From assembly GCA_024114885.1 (NCBI GenBank), contig CP099429.1, forward strand, positions 124,001-188,000: a stretch of 64,000 nt of DNA. Reading direction: 5' to 3'. Origin of the DNA: Septoria linicola. Taxonomy: Eukaryota; Ascomycota; Dothideomycetes; Mycosphaerellales; Mycosphaerellaceae. The position numbers were made by a program, and so were the translations under genes. The notes beneath the pieces are model-generated. The model was given only the letters and a program-made list of their open reading frames with translations, searched no databases and was not told the origin of the DNA. This document shows positions 21,949 to 32,732 of this stretch, piece after piece (within the stretch, counting starts at the first letter, position 1; the number at the start of each line of letters is the position of its first letter).

Positions 21949-22422
21949 CTAGTTGCGCTTCCACTTGACAACGCTGATTGTTTGTCGGCAGAGCGTTGAA
22001 GGATAGCCCGTGACCTCGAGCAAAGTATATGTAGTGCCGAGTCCTTTCCGCTCATCGGCATCGACTACAATATCCAAGACTCTCGACTGGAAGTCCGGGC
22101 TGTCTTGCACCACTGTCTTATGATCAGTCATGTGCCCATCAAAGTTGTCGTTCTTGACAGCGCCATCCTGGTTAATCTTGATCAAATCTGGCGATATCAG
22201 TCCTGACTGTGCCAGTTCCATGAACCGTCGTTCATTGTATAACTTGATCCCGATGCCAGTCAGGCGTGCCAGCTCCTGGGTTAGCGCGGTATCTGGAGTG
22301 GCAAAGTGGAAGTGTTGCGTTGATCGGTCAACATTAGGGAGAAGTAGATTTAGTGAAGTTGATGACATTCGAGGTTTGAAAGCCTCTGGCCCTCGCGCAG
22401 GTGAGGCAGAGGGTCGCTTCAT
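21949..22422 (-). CDS. NTF2/SnoaL-like fold protein
   Basis: A 157-residue protein (ATG at 22422). After a polar 45-residue N-terminus, the sequence LARLTGIGIKLYNERRFMEL followed by strand-like segments (FQSRVLDIVVDADE, TTYTLLEVTGYP, QTISVVKWKRN) has the helix-plus-curved-sheet pattern of the SnoaL/NTF2 fold. In fungi such small stand-alone proteins are common and rarely characterised; related folds serve as polyketide cyclases, isomerases or hydrolases. No biosynthetic cluster surrounds it, so no reaction is proposed. Confidence 0.6.
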   Translation of the reverse strand: MKRPSASPARGPEAFKPRMSSTSLNLLLPNVDRSTQHFHFATPDTALTQELARLTGIGIKLYNERRFMELAQSGLISPDLIKINQDGAVKNDNFDGHMTDHKTVVQDSPDFQSRVLDIVVDADERKGLGTTYTLLEVTGYPSTLCRQTISVVKWKRN

Positions 22423-23568
22423 CACGCCAATGTGGTTTCTGTTGCGGAAGGCTTCGGCTGTGGCGGAAGGTGGCTCTTGCAGTCACAGGTTTGAGGTTTG
22501 AGCTGTCGGCCCAGAATTCGTGGTCGTACTGTTTTGTTCTGCTTTCTCTATACCGTAGTCCGTTCGAGGAGAGGACAAAGCTGCTTTGGAAATGGACACT
22601 AGTTGAGGATGACTTACCTATGCCGCAGGCACGCAGACCTCGATCGTGAGCAGCTGTCCACAGGACGCCTTGCTCAGAAGAGTCTTGTCGGGTTGCCGAT
22701 CCTTCCTGCTACTTTCAGCTTGGGTGAGATCTTCATGCCGGCGGTTAATCAGTGAACGTGATCTGCTATTTCCGCGGCGCAGCCTGATATGGCTTCATCT
22801 ACTCGGCTCTTGCAGCTGAAGTCGATAATGTTTCAACGAAGCCCGCCTAGCCAAATACATTCTATTGTGGTTGGGTGGTGCACAGGTGTCAGCTCCGACG
22901 GCAGACAGGCGACTTGCGGTGCTTGGCACAATTGTTCCACTTCTTCTTCTCGCGACTCCTCCTCCACGACTCCACTTCCGTCGGCGTAAGCTCCTGGAAC
23001 GACAGCGCCATGAAGCCATAGTGTGCGCCCGCTGGTCCCTCGCCGCCCACGTGGCAATTCGCATATCAGGACGAGCATGGTGTACGTTGCGAAACGACCT
23101 CGGCGATGAATGTGCGAGCGCGCCATCTCGGCATCGCTGGCGCCGTGGTTTGTGCGACGTGAGCAGACCAATCCCGCGCAGATGGACGACGCAGTGCCGT
23201 CATCCTTACCGGCAGCCACTATCTATACCTTGCTGCGGGTGCATCCAGATCTGATCGCTCACAGGGGCAGGCGAGGCAAGCGGCTTTTGTGCTCTTCTGA
23301 CTGGCAAATTCCTCTCTGCCTCGACTGCGCGTGCGTGGCGGCGGCGACGGCAAGAGCGAAGGTGTCGCCCGACAGAGCGACTGCCCGGAATCGCATACTA
23401 CACCATTGTCGCAGGCACAATTCTCGGGGACAGCTCTCTCCATTCCTGCTGATCTTCAGGCACATGCACAAGCACAGCAACATTCGTTTCACATGAGCTG
23501 ACTACCGATCTGCATGTCCCGAAACTCTCTTCGCGCGCTAGGGCACCGACACGGCCTGCGGTAACACC
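22423..23568. other. Long upstream region of the histidine kinase gene
   Basis: 1.1 kb between two divergent genes. Overlapping frames on both strands (22789-23496) look like shadows with no domain. The stretch probably holds promoter and 5' UTR of the kinase gene. Confidence 0.45.
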
Positions 23569-26500
23569 ATGTCTTCTCTCCAAGAGCGGGAGGTACAGCG
23601 GTACTACCAACCATGGCTCGCTGCTCACGGCTCGAGTCTCAATGTCGCCAAGCATGTCGACTCTATCGCCCAAACAGACCTGCAGCAGCAAGGCTATCAG
23701 CCCAAGACTAGTCGCGACAAAGCCATCACGGCTTTCGCACAGCTCGTGGCCCTACGTCTCGATGTCCGTCGGTGTATGGTCTCTCTAATTGATGCTGCAA
23801 ACCAGTATATACTCGCCGAAGCGACAAGATCTCACTCCGCGACCAAAGATGTGGGAAAGGATGGCGACGAACTGTGGTTGGGCAGTGCCATACTGACCCG
23901 CGCAGATGCCGTGTGTGAGCACTGCATGATCAACACCTGCTCCGCGCCCGAAGAGGATGGTCGTTTGTACCATACGAAAGGCCTCATCATCAGCGACTGC
24001 CGCCTGGACGATCGCTTCAAAGACCGCTCCTACGTCGTCGCAGAGCCTGGTGTGCGCTTCTATGCTGGCGTGCCACTGTACTCCCGCAATGGCTACATGA
24101 TTGGCGCGATAGCTGTTTCTGATGACCAACCTCGGGCGGGTCTCGTGGCAGATCAGCTGCGACTCATGCAGGAGACAGCCCAGAACGTGATGGAACATCT
24201 GGAGTGGGCGAGGGACAGAGTGGATCGCTTCAAAGGAGAGCGCATTGTGAGAGGGATGGCATCTTTCATCGAAGACTGCTCTTCTCTACGAGATGGACCG
24301 CAGCGAGAAGACTTGGACGAGGACAAGACGAAATCGCAAACCACGCCGGAACGTGCGCCACGATCGAGACCTGTCTCTCAACACTTGTCACGACCCCCGC
24401 TGGTCAGCAGAAATTCGGGCAGAAAATTGGCAGCAGGCGCTCAGAAAGCTAGTGGCAGAGGAGATGGCATGTCACGCATGTTCGCTACGGCAGCCGAAAT
24501 ACTTCGCGAATCTACGCTCGCAGACGGATGCGCTGTCATTGGAGCCACAGCAGACAGTGGACGAACGCCGAACATCCGAGCCACTCCGCACAATCTAGAT
24601 GGAGTGACTGAGAAGAATGCTGGCACAGTGTATGGACAACCTTCGCCAAGCTCAGACTCTGGCGGACACGACACAAACACGTCCGACAGCGATAGCTCCC
24701 CAGCTGCGCGGCCGTGCAAGATCTTGTCCTTCGCAGTCGCAGATGAGCAGGCTCGAGCAGGAATAGAGACTGGAACAGCCCTTACTCTGGCGACTCTCGA
24801 AAAGTATTTCTCGTTGTACCCGCACGGTAAGACGTTCAGTTTCACCCAGGACGGAGCAGGAATCTTCTCGGAAGAGGAATCAGATTCTGTAGCAAGTGCC
24901 ACAGAAGCGGAACCCTCTCCAAACTCGGGGAATGAAGGAAGGAACAGTACGTCCAGGGCACGAGCTCGCAAACGGCGGATGGATCACAAGGCACTGCTCA
25001 AGAAGATACCTGGTGCTAAGACCGTGATCTTTCTGCCCCTGTACGACCATTCCGAAGAGAAATTGATTGCTGGTACGTTCTTGTGGACATCCGTGACCGG
25101 ACGAATGCTGCAGGATGCCGACTTGTCCTATCTGCGCGCCTTCGGCAACTGTATTGTAAGCGAGGTCATTCGCATGAACATGCAGAGGAATGAGGCGGCC
25201 AAGACAACATTCATCGCCTCGATGAGCCACGAATTGCGATCACCCCTTCACGGAATTCTAGGTGCAGCAGAGTTTCTCATGGACACTGCCACTGATTCGT
25301 ATCAATCTGGACTTGTTACGTCGATCGTCACCTGCGGTCGAACTCTGCTGGAGACGCTGAACCATGTGCTAGATTACAGCAAAATAAATAAGCTCGGACG
25401 CACGCAGATGCGAAGAAGAGCAAAGCAGAACAAGCCTATCAATCTTGCATCTGATTCCAGCCTCGAGAGTCTGAACCTTACTGCCGACGTGGATCTCGGC
25501 GTCCTTGTTGAAGAAGTCGCTGAAGCCGTGACTGCCGGACACACATTCAAACGCCTGCCAGAGTCAGCTTCTTTGTCCAATGCGCAACAGAATGGCAGCA
25601 CAGGTGAGCCAGAAGATACCTTGACTGGGCAAGAAGGCGAGCCTGGACAAATCCCTGGACATGTCATTGTCCTTTTGGATATATCGCCTCGAAGATCTTG
25701 GTTTGTACGCATTCAACCGGGCGCCCTCCGGCGTATCATCATGAACCTTTTGGGAAACGCACTGAAGTACACTCACACTGGCTTCGTGGCAATATCGCTG
25801 CGCGCGCAGGAGAGCACAGACCACTCCACGACAAAAGCACTCATTCGGGTCGTCGACTCTGGCAAGGGTATGTCGGAATCATTTCAACGAGATCGCATGT
25901 TCGTTCCATTTTCGCAAGAAGATCCATTCCAGCCGGGCACAGGGCTGGGACTGAGCATCGTGAAGCAAATTGTTGACTCCCTCGGTGGCCACGTTGAGGT
26001 CAAGTCAGAGCAGGGAGTTGGCACAGAAATCGACGTTCACCTCCGTTTGACTCCCGCTACGGGACAATCACGACCAACGAGCAGTAGGAAGAACGCCGGA
26101 AACCGAGCTTCGGATGATTCTGGCGACGAGCCTGTCATCTTTGATCAGGAGATGGTCGACATCGAGAAGCGGACACGCGGTCGCCATCTGGTCCTCCTCG
26201 ACCCTTTTGATGCTCCACATGCGCGTTCTCCAACAAGCCCTACTGCGAGACTCAATCAGACCTTGCGCGAGATAGCGACAAGCTGGTTTGGAATGAAGGT
26301 GTCTCAATCGAGGGAGATGAATGTTGAAGACGCAGACGTGTAGTAAGTAGCGTATTTCCGCAAAGATCTTGCAGACTCGAAATAACGATCATGACAGCAT
26401 ATTCTGTGAGCCACCACCCGTTGAACGACTGCGCGATGAGAACCGCAAGACGGAAAAAAGGCAGGCACAAGGCAAGAGTAAGCGCGACGAGCGCGAGGTA

Positions 26501-27544
26501 GCGATCATCATCGTGTGCATGAACGATCAAGAAGCCGTGAACATGACCAGAAATCACCAGGCTCTGCTTAGAGAGCTCGGTCGGATTGTAGAGGTCATAC
26601 CACAACCTTGTGGGCCCCGCAAGCTCGCCAAAGTCTTCACCCACTGCCTTCGCAGAGCCGAAGAAGTACGACAGGGACGGGAAGTGGGTGGCGAGGATAT
26701 CCAGGTCTCCTCCACGATCGATCAGGACGGCCAAGTCAGCCAAAACGATCCTGTGCAACAAAAGGATAAAGGCACCGGCATCACTCAACAAGCGGGTGTC
26801 AAACATCCAAGGCATATGGACGACCTGCGCAAAAGTGTCAGTGCTGCCGTATCTTACCCTACGCCGCCACCATTTGATCCCGAGACTCCTTCTCTGGAAT
26901 CACCAAGTGAACAGCGCGACAAAGAGCTCCATGGCCCGAAGGACGAGGAGGCCACACCCAAAGCCATCGTACTAAACGACAAGAATCCCCTGGAGCCTGC
27001 CGGCAGAGCACCTCATCTCTTGCTTGTAGACGACAACAAGATCAATCGGCAGTTGTTGGTCATGTTCATGAAGAGGTGCAACTTCACCTATCGAGAAGCC
27101 GAAAACGGGCAAGAAGCGCTTGACGTGTATCAGGATAGTGCGGAGCGGGCCATCTCGGACGAGCCTTTCATCAGTCAAGACGATGAGCATGCAGGAGACG
27201 CGGAACACTCCGCCTCACAGGCCAGGAAGGGCAGCAATTCGAGCGCGTTGACCACGATCAGCTCCAGGAGCAGACCGTCGCCATTCGACTTTGTATTGAT
27301 GGACATATCAATGCCGATTATGGATGGCATGGAGGCCACGCGGCGGATCAGAGAGTTCGAGAAGGAGCAGGGTTTGAAGAAGAGTACAGTGATTGCTCTG
27401 ACCGGTCTGGCGAGCGAGAAGGCGAGAGAGGAGGCCGAGACTGTCGGCATTGATGTCTTCTTGCCCAAGCCTGTCAAGTTCAAGGAGTTGAAGACGCTGC
27501 TTGAGATGACCACGCGTGGCGAGGTGGAAGCCAGTGTAGCGTGA
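23569..27544 (+). CDS. GAF-domain hybrid histidine kinase
   Basis: Two exons (23569-26342 and 26398-27544), 55-base intron with GTAAGT donor, encode 1306 residues. Residues about 60-235 form a GAF-like sensor (DVRRCMVSLIDAANQYILAE, VRFYAGVPLYSRNGYMIGAI). The HisKA dimerisation domain carries the phospho-accepting His554 in MSHELRSPLHGILGAAEFL. The ATPase domain has the N-box Asn726/Asn730 (MNLLGNALKYT), DSGKGMS and G-box GTGLGLSIVKQ at 790-800. The C-terminal receiver has acidic Asp1136-1137 (LLVDDNKINRQ), phospho-acceptor Asp1227 (FVLMDISMPIMDG) and Lys1282. The receiver contains an extra loop of about 40 polar residues before Asp1227. It would start a His-Asp phosphorelay feeding an HPt protein; the stimulus is unknown and no transmembrane helix is seen, so it is likely cytosolic. 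Confidence 0.95.
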
Positions 27545-28153
27545 GAGCTCACGAGCATGTGCATGGCGCGGGCGTTGGAGTGAAGAGCAGAGAAGAGGTC
27601 TTGTTCAGCGGGCAGTTGTTCAGCAGACGGTACGACCTGGTCGGAACACGTTAGAAGGCTACATGCATGGAGGGCGCATCTGCATTATGATACCCATAAT
27701 AGAGGCCGCCTGGCTGCATAGAGTGTGTGGCGTCTGCGTTGCCTGCATTTCAAGTGATGACATCTGCTCAGCACGTTAGCACATGCTCGGCAACGAATTC
27801 ACACCTCGTTTCACCCATGCCGTGACGGACTCTGACTCATGATCGACGACGAGCCCAACATGGCCGTAGCGCAAAGAGATGTAGATGATGCGGAGCGGCT
27901 GGGCACGCTACAACTTTAGCACGTGTATGCTGTGAGATCAGAGCACTTTGACATTTGTTGGCATTGTTGCGTCGTTCCAGGTAGCAACTATAGACCACGG
28001 GAACAGTTCTGCAGTCTTCATCGAGGGTGGTAATACTCCGACTACAGTATATTAGAAGCACTACGGAAAAATTCAGCCGCAGCAACCTCTCGCACCAAAA
28101 AATTACACCTCGTATCCTGCCTCGCTATACTCTCTTCTGTAAGCGCTGGCATA
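27545..28153. other. Convergent intergenic region
   Basis: 3' flanks of the kinase gene and the broken glycosyltransferase gene. Nothing further seen. Confidence 0.5.
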
Positions 28154-29142
28154 TCATGCGCTCCCCCACGCATGGATCGCTAATTGATCCTCATACATCA
28201 CTCCACCGAATGCAGTCATATTCGCCTTTAGCTCAGCGACTTCAGATGGGGTGATGGGATCGTGCATGTAATGTTTCATGCTCCGCAGCCCATGTCGGCC
28301 AGAAGAAGACTGTCGGCGAGAGGGGACATGTGAGCTTTGAATGTTGCATTTGGAGTCTTTTGGGTTTGAGAACAGAATGTTCTTCGTTCCAAGAATTTTT
28401 GGGGATTGAGAGTTTTGTAGGTTTGTTGCCATTTCTGGAGGAAGGAGCTTCGTGGGCGGGAGAGGATTACCGCGTTGCAGAGGCCGTAGCGGTTGCCGCC
28501 TTCGTGGCCTAGGGTTGTGTCTCGCGGGTTGGAGAGGAGAGGGGGGTGAAAGGTTTGAGAGTGTAGATGTCTGTGTCGAGGTAGATGCCGCCTTCACGGA
28601 GGAGGATGGCCAGGCGGATCATGTCTGATTGGTGAGGGTCCAGGGAGGTCTAGGTGGCTGATGGGATGGTTGTATGGGGCGTAGATCTTGTTGCGGTTGA
28701 GCGTAACCAAGGTGACGTGGTTCTTGAGTTTCGGCCACCACTGATTTGCGTTGTTGAGGCCATATGTGTGGAGCTTGATTTCGCGTGCATCCATGCGGAT
28801 GATGGCAGCCTTGATGGCCAGGAATCTGGCATAGTCCAGTTCTGCTTGCTGGCCCTCTTCGGCCAGAAGCACGAAGTGTACAACGTTGGGGATCAGCTCT
28901 TTCGAACTTGATGAATGTAGTGTCTGTGAATTACGGCAAAATCTCTCTTCTGGGGTGCTCTTCCAGTTCCATCGCTGTATTCGAGCTTCAATCTTCCAAT
29001 CTGACTGGTTGATCCTGGTCAGTAGCAGTTCTTGATTGATGCCTAAAGAAGCGCAACACGCCAATGCGACAAGAACGAAGAGATAAAGACCACGTCTAGA
29101 GATCGTGCCTACTGAGTAAAAATAACTAACTCCAAAGAGCAT
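28154..29142 (-). pseudogene. Glycosyltransferase (DXD sugar-binding type), broken by frameshifts
   Basis: On the minus strand a type II membrane protein starts at ATG 29142 with an N-terminal anchor (GLYLFVLVALACCASLGI), then IPNVVHFVLLAEEG and a lumenal glycosyltransferase domain. The domain is readable only by changing frame at least four times: near 28640, after which GGIYLDTDIYTLKPF carries the DXD (DTD) nucleotide-sugar motif; near 28547 in a run of six C; near 28405 in a run of five A, after which the motif VFFWPTW appears; and near 28285, before HYMHDPITPSEVAELKANMT. Each piece matches the order expected of fungal sugar-transfer proteins with a DXD region. No introns fit the breaks. 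It is either a decayed gene beside a transposon or a victim of homopolymer sequencing errors. Confidence 0.75.
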
Positions 29143-29729
29143 TCAGGGCTCATGATCGGAGCAGTGTAAGTACACCGATCACCTGTGCCAGTTTCAACGA
29201 CTGTGCCACTTTTCAGCAACGGATGTGCTCCTTTACCAGTTCTGAGTTCATGACGTGCCCGGTGGTATACATACTGCACGAAACTTTGCCAGCGCAGGAG
29301 AAGCTGGAAGTATGTTGCATAGTGCAGCACTGAGATTCTGCTTGGCACGTGAGGAAGAGACACGGATTCATTGGCGGAGGATCGAAGCATATTGCTGGAA
29401 GCAGGAAGTGATTGCAGATCATATGCGCGTCGACTGCTGTCTGTACGGCCAAGGCAGCAGTATTTTGTGATAGCTTGTGGTCAGTCGATCTGATGTGCGA
29501 GCTATACCATTACTTCTCGACTTCTCTTTGCATCGTCTACATGCCATAGCGTCTGGCTGTTGAGGCACCTGTCGCCTACAGGAGACATTGTCTGATTGAC
29601 TGACGTCCTTACCGGTGATCCAGGAGGATGAAGGGTCGAATACGAGGACATCTCCTCAAGCTGACGCGTCCTTGAGACAGCCCAGGCACATGCACTTTCG
29701 ATGAGAGCCAGGGTGGCTCAAAGACAGGC
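29143..29729. other. Flank between broken gene and transposon
   Basis: Normal-composition DNA without a supported gene; it holds the presumed promoter of the glycosyltransferase remnant. Confidence 0.5.
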
Positions 29730-29742
29730 GCTTTAGTACGTA
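29730..29742 (+). repeat. 13-bp direct repeat, left of hAT remnant
   Basis: GCTTTAGTACGTA occurs here and again, identical, at 32110-32122, bracketing the AT-rich element. It is longer than the 8-bp duplication usual for hAT elements, so it is only a candidate boundary marker. Confidence 0.5.
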
Positions 29743-32109
29743 CTGTACTGTCTGATTGAGCTCAGTACAGATAGACGGAGAGGACCAGCGCACTGCTACA
29801 AACAGGCGGCAGCCGGTCGCCTGTATCGATACGTACTGTGTAGCGCCAAGTATAGCTATATAGACCTACCTTAACCGTATATAGAATTGCGGCGATTGTT
29901 TCGTACGACGGCGCTAGAGCGTTTATTGTACCGTTCTCCGCCGTTCAGGTTCAGCGGCATTGATTCGGCGGAGTCCGTAGGTATATAGGATAGTATAGCC
30001 TTGTAAGTATATAGTTTACTACGCGCGTATTAAGGGTAAGGGTATTAGTATAGTTATATTAGATGTTTGTTTAAAAGTAAGAAGCGGCTAAAGCTGTACT
30101 ATTAGGCGATCTAATTAGTTCGGCTATATTAACCGAGCTCGCTTATATAATAACGCGTAGACGACTATACTATCTTTAATCGAATTAGCTAGTAGAAGGT
30201 ATATCTCGAGTAGAAGATAGGCGACGATTAATTACTTTATAATACTACCTTAAAGCGATTACGCCGGCTCCTTAGCTTCTAAAACTAATATATTTTAGAC
30301 CTCGTATCTTAGAACTATATAACCTACCGGCGTTAGTTAATAAAGCTGTTTACTAGCTTAAAACTAGCTATCTAACGCTTTATAAGTAAGGCATAGAGCG
30401 ACGTTATCGTATCCTTTAATAGTTAGAAGTCTAATAACGAGCTAGAGTTAATAGGGATATTCGGATACTTTATCGATAAATATAGTTATAATCGTATAGT
30501 AATACTAGGCTTACGTAATATGTTTAGCTCGTACGATTTATTAGATATTATAGATACTATACTAGAGGTTATCTACGAATACGGTATTAAGAAGAAGGTT
30601 AAATACTTTATATCTAATAACGTAAATAGTAACGATAAGGTATACCGATTACTCGCTACCTCGCTCGGCCTTAATCTACTTAAATATAGACTACGCTATA
30701 CTATATATATTATTAATTTAGTCTATAAAGCTATCCTTTATAGTATCGATATTAACGCGATTAATTAAGCCTATAAATTCGATAGCGATAGCGATAATAT
30801 AGAGCCTTCGGATAAGGTAGAAGATAATAAAGAAGTAGCTTAATTCGAGCGCTTAATCTATACTTAAAATAACCTTGAGAAACACGTTATTTAGCGTAGG
30901 CGTAGACTACTTAGTAAACTATATAACATTATTATCTACGCGCGTAGCTTAATAACACGTCGCTAGTTCTTTAAGAGTAAGTAGAAGGAAGCTAATCCGG
31001 ATATAGTAATACTAGAGCTTATTTTAAATAGTAGTATAAGGTAGAATAGCGATCACGATATAATAGAGTAAGCTCTTAAGCTTAAAGACGCGTTAGAGCT
31101 ATATTAGGCTTACTTTCGCGAGGTAGACGATAAGCCGCTAGCTACTAAAGATTGCCTTAATAGTAACGACTAGTATAAGCTCTAAGAGCTCTATTTATTA
31201 CTTAATCTAATAAAAGAAGCGTTAATAGGTTTATAGATAGATAGTATATATATCTATAGCTTATTATAGTAGTTACTTATAACGCTAAACCTACTAATAA
31301 GCGTATTAGAGGACCTTAAAACATAGCAAGATTTACTACTAAACTTATACTTCAAGGCGTATGTTTTAATAGGTTAGAAGAAGCTAGACAAGTACTTCGC
31401 GCTTACTAATCGTTTACCTACTTATATAGCCTTAATAGTACTTTATCTATACTTTAAACTACGCTAGTTTGATACTATATAGAAGGATCTCTACTTTAAT
31501 CTAGAGGTAAAGAAATAACGCCGTAGTAACGCTAGGTCTAGCGTACGTAACAAGCGCTTATAGGCTTTATAAATACTATTATAGAGCGAGTTATTTACCG
31601 AGCGCATACGTAGAGTTATTAAGGCCTTATAGATCGAGTATAGCGAGCGATTTAGTACTATAAACGCGACTACGGCGACCGAGCCCTCTTAATTAAATAC
31701 TACTACGAACCGCGATCCTACGTAATACGAGTAAGGACTATAGCTAAGTAAAGAGATTATATAGGACGAGTATAATCGCTATCTTATAGCGCTGCCGGCA
31801 CTACTAAAAACAGACGCTTTATAGTAGTAGAACGACTACTATAAAGTATACTCTATACTCTCTAGGCTAGTATATAATATACTAGCTTGTCTAGCGTCTT
31901 TAACTACTACTAAACGTAGCTTCTCCGAAGCCGGTCATACGTTAAATAAGGCTTATTAGTATACGCGTAGTAACTTAGTAGAAGCAAATTAGTGTCTAAA
32001 GTTATAGTTTAGCTATAATATAGTACCGGACAATATAGTAGTAGATATAACGATAGCGGACAATAAGGTAATAAGCTAATTATTCACTTGCAGGCTGCAG
32101 AACGTCCGT
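29743..32109 (+). mobile_element. RIP-degraded hAT DNA transposon
   Basis: AT-rich block in which CpA and TpG are scarce and TpA is abundant. Plus-strand frames still show hAT transposase landmarks: 30520-30768 reads VKYFISNNVNSNDKVYRLLA and then LKYRLRYTIYIINLVYKA, matching the conserved central block; 31880-32020 reads SLTTTKRSFSEAGHTLNK, the C-terminal dimerisation region. The frames are cut by many TAG and TAA stops. Parts of the 5' region (about 29890-30120) match the second hAT at 41380-41640 nearly base for base in patches, so the two are relatives. Terminal inverted repeats were not found and the limits are approximate. Confidence 0.8.
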
Positions 32110-32122
32110 GCTTTAGTACGTA
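32110..32122 (+). repeat. 13-bp direct repeat, right of hAT remnant
   Basis: Second copy of GCTTTAGTACGTA. The bases beyond both copies stay loosely similar (CTGTACT versus GTGCTACT). Confidence 0.5.
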
Positions 32123-32732
32123 GTGCTACTAATTAGACGACAGCCGCAATGTCTACTACAATCCAATCAAACCATGATTATATACCAATCAGACAAACAC
32201 TACCCTTGATTGGTGTCTGTCTGTCTATGAGCCAGCCTGATGAGAGCAAGGCGCTCTGCTGGCTCTGCATATCGCTGCGATGTTCGTCTTGATGAATTTC
32301 GCAGGCACGCGACGAGGAAGATGTTGTCAATGTTGGCGGAAAATAGAAGGGCTCGAAGTCAGAGGTACTTGCATGATGTGCTTGCCACCTCAGCCAGCCA
32401 AGCATCTTCGGCGAGAGGCGAAACGACGTTAGGTCTTGCGTTCTTGTCTCACTCTTTACACTTTGCTCTTTTACAAGTGCACTCCCTGCTGCTACATGAG
32501 CGAGATGGGCTCCAGTGCACATTCGTGTTCTGTGCTATTCGAAGTCACGGGTATTGTCACACAACAAAGATGCTTCGAGATTACCAGGTCCGATGACATT
32601 GACAGCAATAAATGATGGCCTGCAGCATAACCTGTGGGGATATATTGCACTGTGCTTACAAGAAAATGGGGATATCTGAACGCTACACATTACAACACTC
32701 CTCCCATCCCACGACATCCCCTCCCATCTCCT
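32123..32732. other. Flank between hAT remnant and SGNH gene
   Basis: Normal-composition DNA with no supported gene; frames at 32178-32596 on both strands are featureless. Confidence 0.5.

Noticed and set aside
23569..27544. Two separate genes (kinase and response regulator)
   Set aside because: A consensus GTAAGT...CAG intron of 55 bases joins the frames exactly in phase, giving a standard hybrid kinase.
29109..29390. 93-codon minus-strand frame upstream of the glycosyltransferase remnant
   Set aside because: No family features and no splice signal joining it to the transferase frame; probably promoter DNA.
30520..30768. Small intact gene within AT-rich DNA
   Set aside because: It is only an open stretch of the degraded hAT transposase.
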